From: Channallabes apus
Lineage: Eukaryota > Chordata > Actinopteri > Siluriformes > Clariidae
Assembly: GCA_030522415.1 (NCBI GenBank)
Contig: CM060106.1
Location: 29,885,485-29,949,484 of the forward strand
Direction: 5' to 3'
DNA: 64,000 nt
Under the pieces are notes generated by a model, which saw nothing but the letters and a program-made list of their open reading frames with translations, did not search any database and was not told where the DNA came from. The translations under genes were made by a program, and so were the position numbers. Numbering within the stretch: position 1 is the first letter of the stretch; each line of letters begins with the position of its first letter. This document shows, piece by piece, positions 63,500 to 64,000 of this stretch.

Positions 63500-63513
63500 T
63501 CAAATCTTTTCTT

Positions 63514-63844
63514 TCCGTGTTTCCTCCGAACCGCGTGACGTCAGCCGGCCGCATCTTTTCGAATTGCTTGCTCACGCACCATTAGGGGCAGAATAACACA
63601 CTCGGAGGAAAGCGCTAGCCGCTCCTCCCGTGTGCGCGAGCTCACAGACGCCCCTGATTGGCTGTAGAGCCGTGATTAATGTGGGAGTGCAAGTACCTCT
63701 CATCTCTCCCCCTGAGAGAGCTCGGCCAATCAGCTCTCTCTGTGCCTCCGGCTGTGAGAGGAAAACAACATCACCCGGGGTTCGAACCAGCGATCTCCGG
63801 ATGATAGGGCGAGCGCTTTACCACTGCGCCACTCGGAGGCCCCA
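63514..63844 (-). repeat. tRNA-derived SINE, copy 2 (minus strand)
   Basis: The right end on the minus strand is GGCCTCCGAGTGGCGCAGTG with box B GGTTCGAACC (63779-63788), a good tRNA-like head. A perfect 14-base duplication TCAAATCTTTTCTT flanks it at 63500-63513 and 63845-63858. The body matches copy 1 at 4833-5136 but ends earlier at the tail. Confidence 0.92.
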
Positions 63845-64000
63845 TCAAATCTTTTCTTATCAATTTCATAGAGGTGTGGTGATGATCATTTGTGGCTTTT
63901 GCACAGGTAAACGTTTGAGAAAAGAAAAGCGTGGAGATCTTAGAGGACATGTCACCAGTAGCTGCAACAAGACATCTTCCTTACCGAATCATCGTCTACA

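Overview
The window is vertebrate, almost certainly teleost fish, nuclear DNA. Small exons with GT/AG junctions are separated by AT-rich introns. The intergenic DNA is packed with Tc1/mariner transposons, tRNA-derived SINEs of the fish DANA/HE1 type, hAT-like elements and long microsatellites. I cannot name the species; an ostariophysan such as a catfish or cyprinid relative would fit the SINEs, but that is a guess. I see no bacterial-style operon, CRISPR array, intact tRNA or rRNA gene, or virus.

Three protein-coding genes can be reconstructed, all on the + strand. (1) rbpms2, seven coding exons from 9725 to 15449, encodes a 198-residue single-RRM RNA-binding protein. (2) cpeb1, twelve coding exons from 23671 to 30927, encodes a 561-residue cytoplasmic polyadenylation element binding protein with two RRMs and a ZZ zinc domain. 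(3) The first coding exon of an MTSS1-like gene (MTSS2/MTSS1L type, I-BAR domain) lies at 58845-58928 behind a GC-rich promoter; the rest of the gene lies beyond the window.

Layout: 1-9.4 kb has no gene I can support and holds SINEs and microsatellites. 9.4-16.4 kb is rbpms2, with a decayed Tc1-like copy in its last coding intron. 16.4-23.5 kb is intergenic and contains a hAT-like element inserted into an older terminal-inverted-repeat element. 23.5-32.1 kb is cpeb1, with a small TIR element in one intron. 32.1-58.2 kb is a gene-poor stretch of nested Tc1 elements, SINEs, a candidate solo LTR, mariner remnants and microsatellites. 58.2-64 kb is the MTSS1-like promoter, exon 1 and the start of intron 1, which carries a Tc1 copy itself interrupted by a SINE tail.

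The two complete genes are both post-transcriptional regulators used in vertebrate oocytes and stand head to tail about 7 kb apart. In human they are on the same chromosome arm but far apart. Points worth a second look are the changed kinase motif around Ser174 of this Cpeb1 (LDSR in mammals and Xenopus, LGSH here), the tandem splice donors that can drop five residues from its RRM1, and several nested transposon insertions with clean target-site duplications. I did not find a convincing wholly new biological system.
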